Positions 1 through 10,706 of a stretch of 64,000 bases of DNA are shown here, one piece after another. The stretch spans positions 1,116,001-1,180,000 of the forward strand of contig JALUTQ010000004.1 of NCBI GenBank assembly GCA_032718865.1. Reading direction: 5' to 3'. The notes below the pieces were generated by a model. The model saw only the letters and a list, made by a program, of their open reading frames with translations. It made no database searches and was not told the DNA's origin. The DNA is from Tilletia caries. Its lineage: Eukaryota; Basidiomycota; Exobasidiomycetes; Tilletiales; Tilletiaceae. Both the position numbers and the translations under genes were made by a program. The first letter of the stretch is position 1; each line of letters starts with the position of its first letter.

Positions 1-1170
1 TCACATCACACACGCATGGGACTCATCACTCAAGCCACTTACGACTGTCTTCGCTCCATCTCGTATTTTTCTCCTGGAATCCTGAGAGTCATTGTTGACT
101 CGAGCCAGATGCTGGTTCTCGGAAAGATTCAAACTCTGCAAGGGAGTTCGCCCCGTTCCTCCTTCGAGCACTGCCCCGCGTGTGGGGGTCGACGGCAGAG
201 TCGAAGTCATCTCGGAATCACGTCGAGCCGTCGAGGTGTCGAAACTTGAACGATGTCCAACAGCGAAGTTCTGAGAGCGAGTCTGAGGACTGAGAGTGAA
301 TGCGGTTCGAGTACGAGCTCGTGGTCGCATGAGGCGGGTCTGATCGCGTGGCTCGGACCTCGGTGCGTTTTTCCAAAAAAAATCAAATTAAAATTCCCTC
401 ATCGGGTCAAGCTTTTCGCAAAGTCCTGTACTTCTGTTGTCCGGACGGAACAGCCTTGACGTACAAAAAGCTCTGTGAGCTCGGCCTTCACAAGAGAAAA
501 GCAATGACTGCGACGAACCGCGGCCCTCGGGATACCGTCCTGGTCCAGTTCTCAACTCTTAATGGCGGCAAGCTCTTCCAATCCGTTCTCCGAGGGAACT
601 GGCGAAGCGCAAATTTGCGATGAGATGTCGTCTCTGCGAAGGGAGTCGGGGGCGGTCCGATTCTTGGACCACGATGTGCCAGATGCGACAGCACTTCTTT
701 CAGCATTCGATCAGTGGTCCCTGAAAGCGAAGCATCTCAGAAGGCCAGACATCCCTCCCTCTTCTCTCTCTCTCCTTCTCTTCTCCAAATCCATGGCCAA
801 GCAATGTCACTCTGATCGCTCCAGCTCAATCCCTCAGGAATCGAACATGAAATCGACATCGAATGATCCGGTGATCCGATTAAGACGAAGGAAGTAGAGA
901 TTGGTCCATGGGCCGCGCGTTTCCTCGAGGACGTCCCGTGAGAAACTCTGAAGTGCTCGAGGTTGTGCGTGCGCGTTGGGTCCGAGGCGAGAGATAAGAG
1001 TACCCTTTTCCCTTGGTGTATGTGACCGGCACTCGCATGCCTCCCGCTCCTCTCCACACCTCGCTCGCGACAAGACCCCCCTCCCTGCTCTTCCCTGCCA
1101 CGCTCCTCTATTCGTCCCCTGAGCGTGTTCACCTCCTCCATCCTCCTCAAGCCACACAGGCTCGACTGTC
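1..1170. other. Intergenic stretch, no supported gene
   Basis: I see no open frame here with recognisable domain content or with convincing splice junctions. The longest candidate, about 111 codons on the + strand at 562-897, starts without a clear promoter and matches no family I know. The right part holds the 3' flank of the carrier gene, which is read leftwards. Confidence 0.5.
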
Positions 1171-2703
1171 CTACTGGTACGCCGGACCCAAGAATGTCCT
1201 CCACTGCTCAAGGACGACCTCGACGACGAGGAGGAGCACACCTCCACCAGGCCCCAACCGGAGCATCTTGGGGACGACACCCTTGTAAAGGGCGGCGAAG
1301 CCTTCTTCGCGTGCGATGAGGGCGATGGAGGGGAAGGTCCAGTTGTACTTGGGGATTTGACCTGCGATCTTGGGTGTGTTTTCTGTGGGATGAAGGGGGC
1401 AAAGGTGAGAAATTGGGTGGAGAGGAGGTAAGCCCGAGAGGATGGACTCACGAATTCTTGACTTGACCTGTGTGCGGCGCGACATAGAAGTGAAGGGAAG
1501 GGAAAGGACAGATAAAACGCGTCAATTATCAACACGCTCCGAATTGCGACGCGTTCCCCGCGCATAATGACTTACCACGTCGGCAGGGGTGTTAAGTGCA
1601 GTTCCAACGAAGCCACCAACGGTACCGCTGATGAAGTTGTTCCGGAGCTGTTCTGACTTGTCCTGTGAGAGTTTGGAGGGCGGGAGAATGGTCAGCGGTC
1701 AAAAAAAATGGTATGGGAGGAGCAAATCGGTGCATGGACGTACGGCTGCCTGGGGTAGCATGCTGCGAACTTGGTGAATGCAACCGAAGTAGCCACCTGA
1801 GGAAGGAGAAAGATGGGTGATGAGACTCTAAGACGCGTCATTTTTGGCTGAACACTCCGTGTTCAAACTCACCGTTCCAAAGTACGTGTCTAAACAAAGG
1901 ATGAAAGGAAGGAAGTGAAAAGAAGCTTAGCATCGACGCGTCGCGCATACACAGACACGAAATTTCCGCTTTCCTACGCGGATGGACGCGCATTTACTCA
2001 CCTCCAGAATGTAGATTCCATGCCGGCGTAAAGGCCGAGCAGGCCGTCCGCCTTGACAATCTTGCTGAGGACATCCATAGGACCCTTGTACAAGTGTGCC
2101 TGGGCCTTATCTCTGAAAAAGGGGGAAGATGGGAAGGGTAAGAACGGCCATGCGACAGTTCTGCGAGCGATAGTCTGGGGGATGAAATACGCACTGCAGT
2201 CGAATCTTGACGAGCTCGAAGGGTGTGACAACGACCGACTCAGTGGCTCCCGCCGCGCAACCAGTCAAAACACTCAGACCCTGGGTCATCTTATCCTGCC
2301 CGAAGCTCGTGCGGAACGTCTTCCCCCAGAAGTCATTGGCCGCAAACTTGATTGCCCGTTTGGGAGCCTCGAGCAGCAACGGAGGCACGATGCCGCGGTA
2401 GAGACGACCGGGACCCTCGGTTGCGATGATCTTGCGGAAGCAGTCGAGCATGCCCGAGTACTCGCCCTTGCCGGACTGGAGCTGGATGCGGGTCTTGACG
2501 ACGTCGAGGGGGTACATGAGGACAAGCTCGGAAGCGCCTGCGATGGCGCCTGCTGAGAACTGGGCGTAGAAAGGCAGAGCTGCGAGTTGTACAGAGAGAG
2601 AGAGAAGTCAGCTCAGCGCCAGCACCAGCGCCAGAGACCAGAGACCAGAGCGCGGAAGGGAGGGAGCAGACATACCCTTCGGCTTGGAAGTTGGGGCGGC
2701 CAT
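1171..2703 (-). CDS. ODC1: Mitochondrial 2-oxodicarboxylate carrier (SLC25 family, ODC1-like)
   Basis: Inner-membrane carrier predicted to exchange 2-oxoadipate/2-oxoglutarate between cytosol and matrix, linking lysine metabolism to the TCA cycle. I assemble eight exons: 2676-2703, 2195-2579, 2002-2112, 1873-1889, 1744-1796, 1576-1662, 1452-1467 and 1171-1382. They sum to 302 codons, the normal SLC25 length. Three carrier repeats are visible: a PLDVVKTRIQ signature in repeat 1, TPFELVKIRLQ in repeat 2, and TPADVVKSRIQ in repeat 3. The YFG...HQVR segment between them is typical of the oxodicarboxylate subfamily. Exons 4 and 7 are microexons of 17 and 16 nt, but both preserve frame and restore conserved residues. 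The start at 2703 is the only in-frame ATG joined to repeat 1. Subfamily assignment is by recalled similarity; membership of SLC25 is certain. Confidence 0.9.
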
Positions 2704-3450
2704 GGTTGGACAGCGGACAGGGCAGAGGAGAGGAGAGGAAACACGAGGAGGAGCAGGAGGAGGAGAGAGAGGGACAGAAACAGAAAAGACGCGCGAGCCG
2801 TCCTTCGTTCTTATGGATGTTCTGCGATGCTGGCAGTCACGCAGACCGAATGAATGGATTTCACCTGCCAAACCGGCGACCTTGGATTCTTCTTCTTCCT
2901 CAGCTTGCGGGGAAATCCAACAGTCGCGTCAGCATCACGTGACTCTGCACGCCATCGTTGCGCAACGACTGTCACCCTTTTGTCCGCCTCCCTTTGTTCT
3001 GCCTTCCCTCTCGACCATCCTCCCGACGCCCAGGAACGCCCTCCGCTTGGGCCGAATCTCGCAGCAGGCCTTTGTTGTCGAGCTGGCGAGGCTGGTCGAA
3101 GGAGACAGAAGACTGCCGCGTGTCACTGTCGGCGCAGCCCATTGACATTGTCCCACTGCTTCCACAAACTGATAGCTAACCCCTCCGTGCGACCTTGCAG
3201 ATATTCCCACCACGCCCTCTTCCCTTTCTCCAGCAGTCGTCCAATTTGCCCATATAAGGAGAGCAACATGTCCTGCCTTCTTTCCTATCCTACCCTCATT
3301 CATCCATTTTTGACCCTCCTTCGTTCGCTCTCTTCCCTTCTCATCAACTTCTAGGTTTCACGGCTGTGTCCCGTCCCAAAGCTGGTCTTCTGGGCACCCG
3401 CTACGCACATTCATTCCCTTTCTCTTTCGTTTCCCGCACGCTCAGAATCG
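2704..3450. promoter_or_regulatory. Divergent promoter region between ODC1 and the rhomboid gene
   Basis: About 750 bp separate two divergent start codons. A TATA-like CATATAAGG lies near 3250-3258, roughly 200 bp before the rhomboid start. The stretch just before the rhomboid ATG is rich in pyrimidines (CTTTC, TTCCC runs), as is common near fungal transcription starts. No other gene is supported. Confidence 0.45.
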
Positions 3451-5419
3451 ATGCTGGCCCATATCGCCCTGCGTAGAGGAACAGGCTTCCATCACTTATC
3501 AAGACCAACGTTGGCTTATCCGGTCACGCTATTGAGCTGCGCTCCTCGGAAACAAGCTGCTTCGCCCTTCTTGACAACACACGGTCGAACCCCGGCCTCC
3601 TCTATTTTAAGGCCTGTATCAGTGCCTGCGACAAGTTTCGACTCAAAGAAGGGCACCGACGACAAGGATAGCGACAAAGATGGTCTACCAAGGCAAGAAC
3701 CAAAGCTTCTCGTTCCTCTTCTTGTTACTTTCCTCGGGTTCGGACTCGTCCATAGCGCAGCCGCAGTGTACTCAGAAACACAAACGCAGCACTTGGTGGA
3801 GAAGTACAACCTACCGGTAATACGCGATCAGCCCGAAACCTACGTCACCACGTCGTCATCCACACTGCCAACCCTAGGCGAGTTCTGCTCCTTCTTCGCC
3901 TCTGTGACACTGGAGCAGCGAGACGCCGCAGTTGGGAACAGCAGCCATGGGGATGGGCCGGCGAATCCCCGCGCCCGCTCACGTCTACAGGATCAACTCG
4001 ACAAAGCGCAGACACATGACCTCGCCGACAAGCTGGGCATTCTCTGGCGCTCCGTCGTCGACAAACTCTCCTTCCTGCCTCGCGCTGATCTGGTACACAT
4101 CAAAAGCGCATACAACCACGTCGCGAAGTCCTACCTCGATCTGACACCCTCGCAACGCGCGGTGGTGCCTATCATCGGCATCAACACCCTCGTATTCCTC
4201 GGCTTCCGACTGCGCTCTGCCGGCGCACAGGCATTCATGTGGAGACACTTCACCCATCAGCCGAACTCGCAACGGTACTACACCATGGTCACCTCTACTT
4301 TCGCTCATACCGGCTTCCTCCACTTTGCTGTCAACAATTTTGCTCTCTGGCAGTTCTCCCATCACTTCATTCGGGATCCTGTCTTCCAAGAGGGACGCGG
4401 CAAGTTTGACTATGCGCTTAGTCTTGATCCACGGGTGCCCCACGTATCCGAAAGCGGTGGATATTTACCGCGGACCAATCTCGGCATCACTTCGGAAAGC
4501 GGTCACGACCCGCAGTCGTTCTGGGAGAACATCCCTTCCAGCCTGGCGGATTACTTCAACAGCACCAACTGGGCAGGCTCACACTGGACACCCGATGCAA
4601 GTCCATCAGCTCACTTCTTCGCCTTCTGGGTCTCCGCAGGCCTTGCTGCCTCTTTCGGCTCTCAGCTCTGGGCTTTCGCCCGCTTTCGCAACGCCCGGTC
4701 TGTCATCATCAGTCAGATGAAGGCGATGCGAGGATCGTCTGCCTCGATACAGAAGAAGGAAGCCCTTGCGAGTCGGCTGCAGCATTTACGCACAATCGGG
4801 TCTGCGCATGGGTTGGGCGCAAGCGGGGCTATGCTCGCCACCGTTGGAGCTGTAGCAACCTGTCGTCCGGAAGATGCAATAGGGTATGTTCTCATTCTTC
4901 CCCCTCTCTTGGCCACACTGGCACTGACAAAGCATGCTGGCTCAACATACTGTCCTGTCTCTGGTCCACAGTATCGTCTTCCTGCCGCAAACATCCGTCC
5001 CCTCCCAAACGGCTGTATCAGGCCTGATCCTACTCGACGCGGTCGGTCTGCTCCTCACTCTACTCACATTTCCTCTCGGTATGCCCGCCAGCAGCTCCAT
5101 CGGCCATGCGGCCCATCTGGCGGGAACGGGTTTCGGAATCTGGTATGCGTCGCCGACGACGACGACGACGCATCTTCGGGCATCGGAGGGGCCGCCTCGT
5201 ATCGTTGAATCGCTTCCCGTCGTGTCGATCAGTCGTGGAGTGATGGAGATGGAGGCTTGGCGGCAGCATTGGTTCGACTGGCTGCGAGGGCGGGCTTCTG
5301 CTCAGAAGAAGCCGGAGACGAAGACGAACGAGGGCAAGAAAAAGGAAGAAGGACGAAGCTTTCTGCCTTCATTCAAGATCGGCGACATTGTTTCTGGGCT
5401 GACTTCTTGGAGATTCTAG
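3451..5419 (+). CDS. Mitochondrial rhomboid serine protease, copy A (Pcp1/PARL type)
   Basis: Intramembrane serine protease expected in the mitochondrial inner membrane; the yeast and animal relatives cut dynamin-like and other membrane-anchored substrates. Two exons, 3451-4883 and 4972-5419, give 626 residues. The N-terminus is Arg/Ser-rich and looks like a presequence. The rhomboid core begins around residue 240 with GINTLVFLGFR; the FMWRHFTHQ and FLHFAVNN blocks follow. The catalytic Ser lies in GLGASGA (about residue 458) and the catalytic His in GHAAHLAG (about residue 526). The intron splits the Gly codon after PEDAI, and the paralogue at 29.3-31.2 kb has an intron at exactly the same point. 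The C-terminal tail is Lys/Glu-rich. Family assignment is firm; the substrate is not known from sequence. Confidence 0.93.
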
Positions 5420-5574
5420 GGCCCATGATTCGGCCTATCATATTGCCTCGACAGGTCATCAATTTTCTTACTACTTCGTGCCTTTTATCTCTCCTGAACA
5501 GCCCAGTCTCGCTCTATGCTCGTTACGTGCAGCCATGCTGCGGACCCATTCGTGAGCTGAACGTAAGGTGGTGA

Positions 5575-6215
5575 TCTCCATCTCATCTAGAAACATGGTC
5601 ACTCGAGCAGATCCTCTCGGCGAAGGCGTGCTGGATATTTGGGTGCTTGTGTTGATAGTGTACTACATGCTGACTGGCTTATCATCTTATATCTTCATCT
5701 TTCTGCACCCCATACCGCCTCTCTCTTCATCCATCTTCCTCCATAACCCTCCCCAGAACTCCTTATCTCCTTTGGCCCTCTATCGAGACATCATCGAGCA
5801 GCACCTCGTTGCCCTTCGGGACAATCATGCTCTTCCCGAGGAACATCTCCATTGACGTCGGATGCCAGCCAGACTTCTCAACTTCTGGAGGGAGGTATCC
5901 GATTCTAAGGACCCCCCTCGTTCATTTCTCCATATTACAAGTCTTCCCACGTACGTATCACGCCTCCTCGAGCTGATCGTGTCCTGACTGAACCACATGA
6001 GCTCTTCTTTCAACAGGTGTACCGAGCAGAGCTGCTGGCATAGCGAGGCAGTATTCATTGCAGACGTGACCTGCCCGCGAGGACATCGACATCGGCGCGG
6101 CGCGGCGCAGCGATTAGACGGGATGAGAAACTTCTCTGACCGCGTCCAAGCCAACCTGCCTCGAAGTACTCGATAACTAAAGAAGAAGATCGAGAGGCAG
6201 ACGCTTCCTGTCCTC
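5575..6215 (+). pseudogene. Decayed copy of the small unknown gene at 50.96-51.89 kb
   Basis: Read on the + strand, blocks of this segment align in order with the gene near 51 kb. ACTCGAGC/GATC near 5602 matches its ITRAD exon, and the IEQHL block near 5790 matches its central exon. A block near 5890-5925 corresponds to its WTGRFDPKEA region. VYRAELLA near 6018-6040 matches YQAELLA, and ACCTGC...GACATCGACATCG...CAGCGATTAGACG near 6066-6120 matches the CEDIDID...QRLDE end. The copy is broken: the YQAELLAKRE frame meets TAG at 6041, and the region matching intron 2 is open but shortened. The right end lies close to the retrotransposon insertion at 6283. I saw this by eye alignment only. Confidence 0.75.
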
Positions 6216-6282
6216 CAGCAGCCGATTCAGCATCTCCAGAGCGAGCAAATATCGAGGACTCAAGCCCAAGTGACCTTCAACG

Positions 6283-6287
6283 CTTCA
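6283..6287. repeat. Target-site duplication, left copy (CTTCA)
   Basis: The five bases before the left LTR are CTTCA; the same five bases follow the right LTR at 12817-12821. A perfect 5-bp duplication is the usual footprint of Ty3/gypsy integrase. Confidence 0.92.
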
Positions 6288-6422
6288 TGTAAGGATTAAC
6301 GCGAATGAAGTCTGTGGTTCTATTCCAGAAGTAACAGGGGCATGGGTGCGTTTACATGTGCATGAGAAGCGTGGGAACTATGTGGAGGGTGACCGTCGCG
6401 TGGTCGTGGAGAGCTTGTTACA
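6288..6422 (-). repeat. 3' LTR of the retrotransposon (135 bp)
   Basis: Runs TGTAAGG...CTTGTTACA, with TGTAA/TTACA terminal inverted repeats. It matches the copy at 12682-12816 except for one base. The integrase frame ends inside it (stop at 6320-6322). Confidence 0.95.
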
Positions 6423-8438
6423 TTCGCCCCCCAAAACGAAGAGCCCAGCGTCCTCGCGGCGTCGTCGTTGTCCTCCGCAGCTAGAGCATCGGCTCGCTCT
6501 TGTGCCTCCGGCAAAATGATCATGGCGTGACGAGACAACCTGGTGAGATGAAGTTGCTCGCGTGCCAAACGTTCGAATTTCTTCGTGGCCCACGCGAGCA
6601 CCGGAAGGCGACTGTCGCATTGCCAGGTTGGCTTTGGGCCGGCCCACTTGACTAGATAGTCGAACGTAATTCCCTCCAGCAGTTGCGTTGGCCGCCGACC
6701 CAGAAAATCCCTGACTCTCAGCTCATCTCCTCCATCACCGCCTGCCACACCTGCTTGTGTCCGAGGGTGAAATTCTTCTGGGTCTCCGTGGAAGGGCTCG
6801 AGCGCGGATATGGGAAGCACTGGGTGAGCTCGGAACCATTCCGGAACGTCGAGTTCGTACGCAAGGCGACCGATGCGACACTTGACTTTGTACGGGCCGC
6901 CCTGGCGTGCCGCCAGTTTAGCCCGAGCGTTCTCCGTTGGATCCAGATCAAACTTGTAGTTTTTGAGGCTGATCATTACTGCATCTCCGACGGCGAACTC
7001 TTGGGGCTGGTGGCGCGAGTTGTATGCCGACCGTTGACGTTCCCTCGCGATGTCCATGGCTGCTTGAGCGTCTGCATGGACGGCGAAGATGTCGTTCACC
7101 TTGGCAGAGGTGGTGTCTGTGGCTTCAACCAGATCGCGCAGCGGGAAGACCGACGGCTCGCGGTTGAACACCAGACGGTATGGCGAAAACGTTGTGCTGG
7201 TGGACCGTTGAGAGTTGTAGGCCATGGCGAGGGAAGGCAAGTTGCTGTCCCAGTCGTGCTGGTCGATTGCCACGTAATGGCGAAGCATCGTTTCCAACTG
7301 ACCGTTGATGCGTTCGACCAAGCCGTCCGTCTGAGGATGAAACGCCGTGGACATAGCCATCTTGATGTCTAGACTAGCCAAAAGTCGTGACCAGAACGCG
7401 GAGGTGAAACGCGTGTCGCGATCGCTGATGATCGCTTTTGGGACACCGCTGACCGGATAGACGTGGTTGAGGAAGCGAGTGGCGACCTGCTCGGCGGTAT
7501 CTGTGGTGCAGCCGGGGATAAAAAAGGCGTATCGCGAATACTTGCACACAACGTTGAGTATGGAATCATGGCCCAGTTCGGTTTTGGGTACACCGGTGAT
7601 GAAGTCCATGCCCAGAGTGTGGAACACTTCGTTCTGTGTAACAATGGGCTGTAATTCTCCATAGGGCTTGTGCCGCGGCACCTTGTTGGCCTGACACTCG
7701 TAACATGTTCGAACGTGTGTGGCGATATGCCGGGCGAGTCCATGGGCAAAGATATGGTCCTTCATCATGCCGTCGGTCCGTTCAGCTGAGGGGTGGGCTG
7801 CACGGATCGATCTGTGGTACTCATGAATCAATAAGTCAAGTCTCGCTTTGGGAACGCACAAGCGTACCGTCTCATCCGTCTGCACATAGAGCAGGCCATC
7901 CTTGATGAAAAAGATGGAGTTCTCTTCTGCGCGGTGGACGGCCAAGATGCGACGCGGTCGAAGCTCGCGACGGGGAGGAGCTGTTGGCCTCGCGGGCGGG
8001 TCTGCACCTTCGAGGTCGACGGCTGTCGAGGGTTTGTCATTGTCCGCTATGACCTCGACGCCTCGATCCTCTACCTCTCCGAGCTCTTCATCTTCGATGT
8101 CCGCCGGGAGAGCCGCGACTGCCGTCCCTCTAGTCTCGGACCGCCTCCAGATGCGCCGCCAGTGCGGATCTGCCGCATATGCCGCCGCCCACAAACCTAG
8201 CTCCTCTGCTCCAAACCTCAGCACCGAAATTGACCTTATGATCTTATCCGCTGCAGCCGCCATGTCGATTTCGGGAAGCCGTTGGTACTCGCGAGCGGTG
8301 AAGCTAAGCGTGGCCTCCTTGTCGGCGTGAGATTGGTCGGGAATGGGAGCTCGGGAGAGTGCATCAGCAACGACATTATCTCTTCCTCGATGGTATGAGA
8401 TCTTGACCTTGTTCTCCAGCGGAGCCAACGCCATTTTT
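6320..8438 (-). CDS. Retrotransposon integrase with RNase H end and chromodomain-like tail
   Basis: The frame open from about 8438 to the stop at 6320 carries the last part of the RNase H-integrase connection (NVVADALSRAP). It then has the HHCC zinc motif (HEYHRSIRAAHPS ... CYECQ) and the DDE core (GMDFITGVP, SDRDTRFTSAFW, HPQTDGLVERING). The tail holds FDYLVKWAG followed by a Trp, a pattern like the chromodomain of chromoviruses, which directs integration to marked chromatin. It is entered from the upstream RT frame only by a +1 shift at the A5 run at 8434-8438. About 700 codons. No stop interrupts the domains. Confidence 0.88.
6423..6437 (-). other. Polypurine tract of the retrotransposon
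   Basis: Immediately inside the 3' LTR, the element's coding strand reads a G-rich run (GTTTTGGGGGGCGAA), the expected place and composition of the plus-strand primer. Confidence 0.6.
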
Positions 8439-9953
8439 GAACTTCTGGACGCGCGTTTCGTGCATCTCGCTGGGTTTGAGGTCCCACAGCCACTTGAGGG
8501 CGTTGTGATCCGTGCGGACCTCCAAGGACGACCCGTCGATGTAATGATGCAACTTTTTGACGCACCACCAGACCGCAGCCAGTTCCAGATGCGTTGGGGC
8601 GTATCGCTTCTCGCCGTCTGTGGTCTGCCGAGAGATGTACAAAAGGGGGCGCTCCTCCTCGTTGGCATCGGTCTGGAGAAGAACGCCGCCAAGGCCTTGC
8701 TTCGAAGCATCGACAGCCAAGACAAACGGTCGACGGAAGTCTGGACGGGCGAGGACAGGAGCGGTGGTAATGGCGGTCTTGAGATCCTCGAAAGCCGCTC
8801 GCTCCGCCGCGTGCCACACGAACGTTGGGCCGACAAAGGACTTGTTAATGGGCTGTGCCCTCGCCGCAAAGTCCTTGATGAAACGACGATACCAGGCTGA
8901 CATCGCGAAGAAACGTCGAGCCTCGGCCGCGTTCGTGGGTTCTGGGAAGTCCAGCACGGCTCGCGTCTTGTCCTCGTCGGTCATCAAGCCGAGAGAGTGT
9001 ACCTTGTATCCCAGAAGCGCAACCGACTCGAACGCGAAGCGACATTTAGAAGGCGAGATGGTGAGTCCTGCGCGTTCCAGAGCGGCCAACAATGTATCGA
9101 GATGGATCAGGTGTTCCTCAAAGGTGTTCGAGTACACCACTACGTCGTCCAAATATGCCAAAGCAAACTGCCACCGAGCTGCACCCAGAATCCTGTCCAT
9201 TGCTCGCTGGAACCAACTCGGGGCTTGCTTGAGTCCAAAAGGCATGCGGCGGTATCGACGTAGACCTCTGAAAGTGATGAAGCCCGTCAGATCTCTCGAG
9301 TCCTTACTGAGCAGGAACTGGTAATACCCCTTGTTGGCGTCGACGACTGTGAACACTTTCGATTGGCCCAGCTGATCAAATATCGCGTCAACCGTTGGCA
9401 TGGCATAGTAATCGTCAACAGTAACTTTGTTGAGCGGTCGATAGTCGTTGCAGAATCTGATCTTGTCCCTCTGTTGCACCAACACCACGCCCGAAGCATA
9501 GGAACCTTGAGATGGCTCTGATATGCCAAGGTCGTCGTGCTCCCTCAAGGTGTCGTCGATGACATCCTTCTGCGCGGGGGATGTACGGCGCGGTGGTTCC
9601 GTGTGTGTCCAATGATCTTGTCCCTCGCGCAGACGCAGCGAAACCTCTCCATATTCGTATAGGCCGAGAGGACGAAGCGGTGTTGGCCAGACAGCGTGGG
9701 ATTCCAGCACCTTCATCAAACGGGAACGTTGATCGACTGTCAGCCCTGCGGAGCAGAGAACGGTCTGCTGGCGATCCTCAGGCGTGGATATGTCGATCTC
9801 GGGCAGTACTTCGTTCCCGTCGTCCTCCGTGCGAGTGAACGTGACACGTCGCGACGTTTTTGAGTTCCGAGGGAGGGGAGGCCGCAGTTGACCGACGCCA
9901 GCTCTTGAGCGAGCGAGAGAGGTCCCGCTTTTGATGACCGAGTCTTCCTTTCG
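8376..9953 (-). CDS. Retrotransposon reverse transcriptase and RNase H
   Basis: The frame contains the RT palm with KIRFCNDYRPLNKVT, DANKGYYQF, MPFGLKQAPSWFQ and the catalytic YLDDVVVY. RNase H follows, with FVLAVDASKQGLGGVLLQ and RTDHNALKWL. It continues the pol polyprotein after a +1 shift at 9948-9953 and ends by running out of frame at the A5 run at 8434-8438, a little before its own stop at 8376. About 520 codons. It supplies cDNA synthesis for the element. Confidence 0.9.
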   Translation of the reverse strand, partial: RKEDSVIKSGTSLARSRAGVGQLRPPLPRNSKTSRRVTFTRTEDDGNEVLPEIDISTPEDRQQTVLCSAGLTVDQRSRLMKVLESHAVWPTPLRPLGLYEYGEVSLRLREGQDHWTHTEPPRRTSPAQKDVIDDTLREHDDLGISEPSQGSYASGVVLVQQRDKIRFCNDYRPLNKVTVDDYYAMPTVDAIFDQLGQSKVFTVVDANKGYYQFLLSKDSRDLTGFITFRGLRRYRRMPFGLKQAPSWFQRAMDRILGAARWQFALAYLDDVVVYSNTFEEHLIHLDTLLAALERAGLTISPSKCRFAFESVALLGYKVHSLGLMTDEDKTRAVLDFPEPTNAAEARRFFAMSAWYRRFIKDFAARAQPINKSFVGPTFVWHAAERAAFEDLKTAITTAPVLARPDFRRPFVLAVDASKQGLGGVLLQTDANEEERPLLYISRQTTDGEKRYAPTHLELAAVWWCVKKLHHYIDGSSLEVRTDHNALKWLWDLKPSEMHETRVQKFKNGVGSAGEQGQDLIPSRKR

Positions 9954-10706
9954 GTCGGTTGTTGACCTCATCTTCGAGCTCACTGAGGTCGCACAGCTGC
10001 TGAAGAAGAGGCTCGACCTCACCCAATACGTCGCCTTCCTCCAAATCCACAGCTGCTTCCGACGTGTTGGTGACCTCGACGCCCCGGGTGTCGACACCGA
10101 CGAGGCAGCATGGCACCTTCACGAAGCCTGTTGGAGACTCCTCATGGGAGAACCACCATGGGCGGACCACTAGGTCGCTCGCCACGGGGTCGATCTCCAC
10201 GACGCGAACCGTATGTGGTTCGATCCGCACCTTCTTCGCGCAGACGAGGCGGTTGGGCGATCCGACGTGGCGGGCTACGGAGGAGGTCTGGAGGAGACGA
10301 ACCTCTGCGTCGGGCCGGCTCTCGAATACGAGCAGCTCCCGTTTGGACAGGGCATCGATCCCGTCGGCCTTCATGTTGTCCACGCCGAGGATCCAACCGC
10401 CTGTACACTCTTCGACCACGTGAAACTCGAAGTGATGTATCACGGCTGGGGCACCGTTGGCTGTGGGAAACGAGACGGGGAGGAGAGTAACACCGGACGG
10501 CCTTTGAAAGTCATCTCCTCTGTAGCCTCGTATTTTCAAAGGCTCCGGTGGTAAGATCTTAGCGTCTGGTGCAATGGTCCTTAGGGCCCTCGGCGTGATC
10601 ATACTCAGAGGGGATCCACCATCAACGTGTAGCTCGAGACGTTCGTTTTTCGTTCCCCAGATACACCGCTGCTTTGTGGGCAACAACGTCTCGATGTCGG
10701 TGCCCC
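9778..10706 (-). CDS. Retrotransposon aspartic protease region
   Basis: After the gag frame this frame reads TDIETLLPTKQRC..., then a retropepsin-like start LELHVDGGSPLSMI, and a later WILGVDNMKADGID block. The active-site triplet reads DGG where retropepsins normally have DSG or DTG, so catalysis may be impaired or the motif diverged. The frame remains open to 9778 but the meaningful reading passes to the RT frame at 9948-9953. Confidence 0.72.

Noticed and set aside
562..897. Possible small gene at the left edge
   Set aside because: 111 codons with no family resemblance and no splice or promoter support; left as intergenic.
5568..5855. A 95-codon open frame after rhomboid A as a separate new gene
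   Set aside because: Its ends match exons of the 51-kb gene and its hydrophobic middle corresponds to intron sequence, so it is part of the pseudogene.
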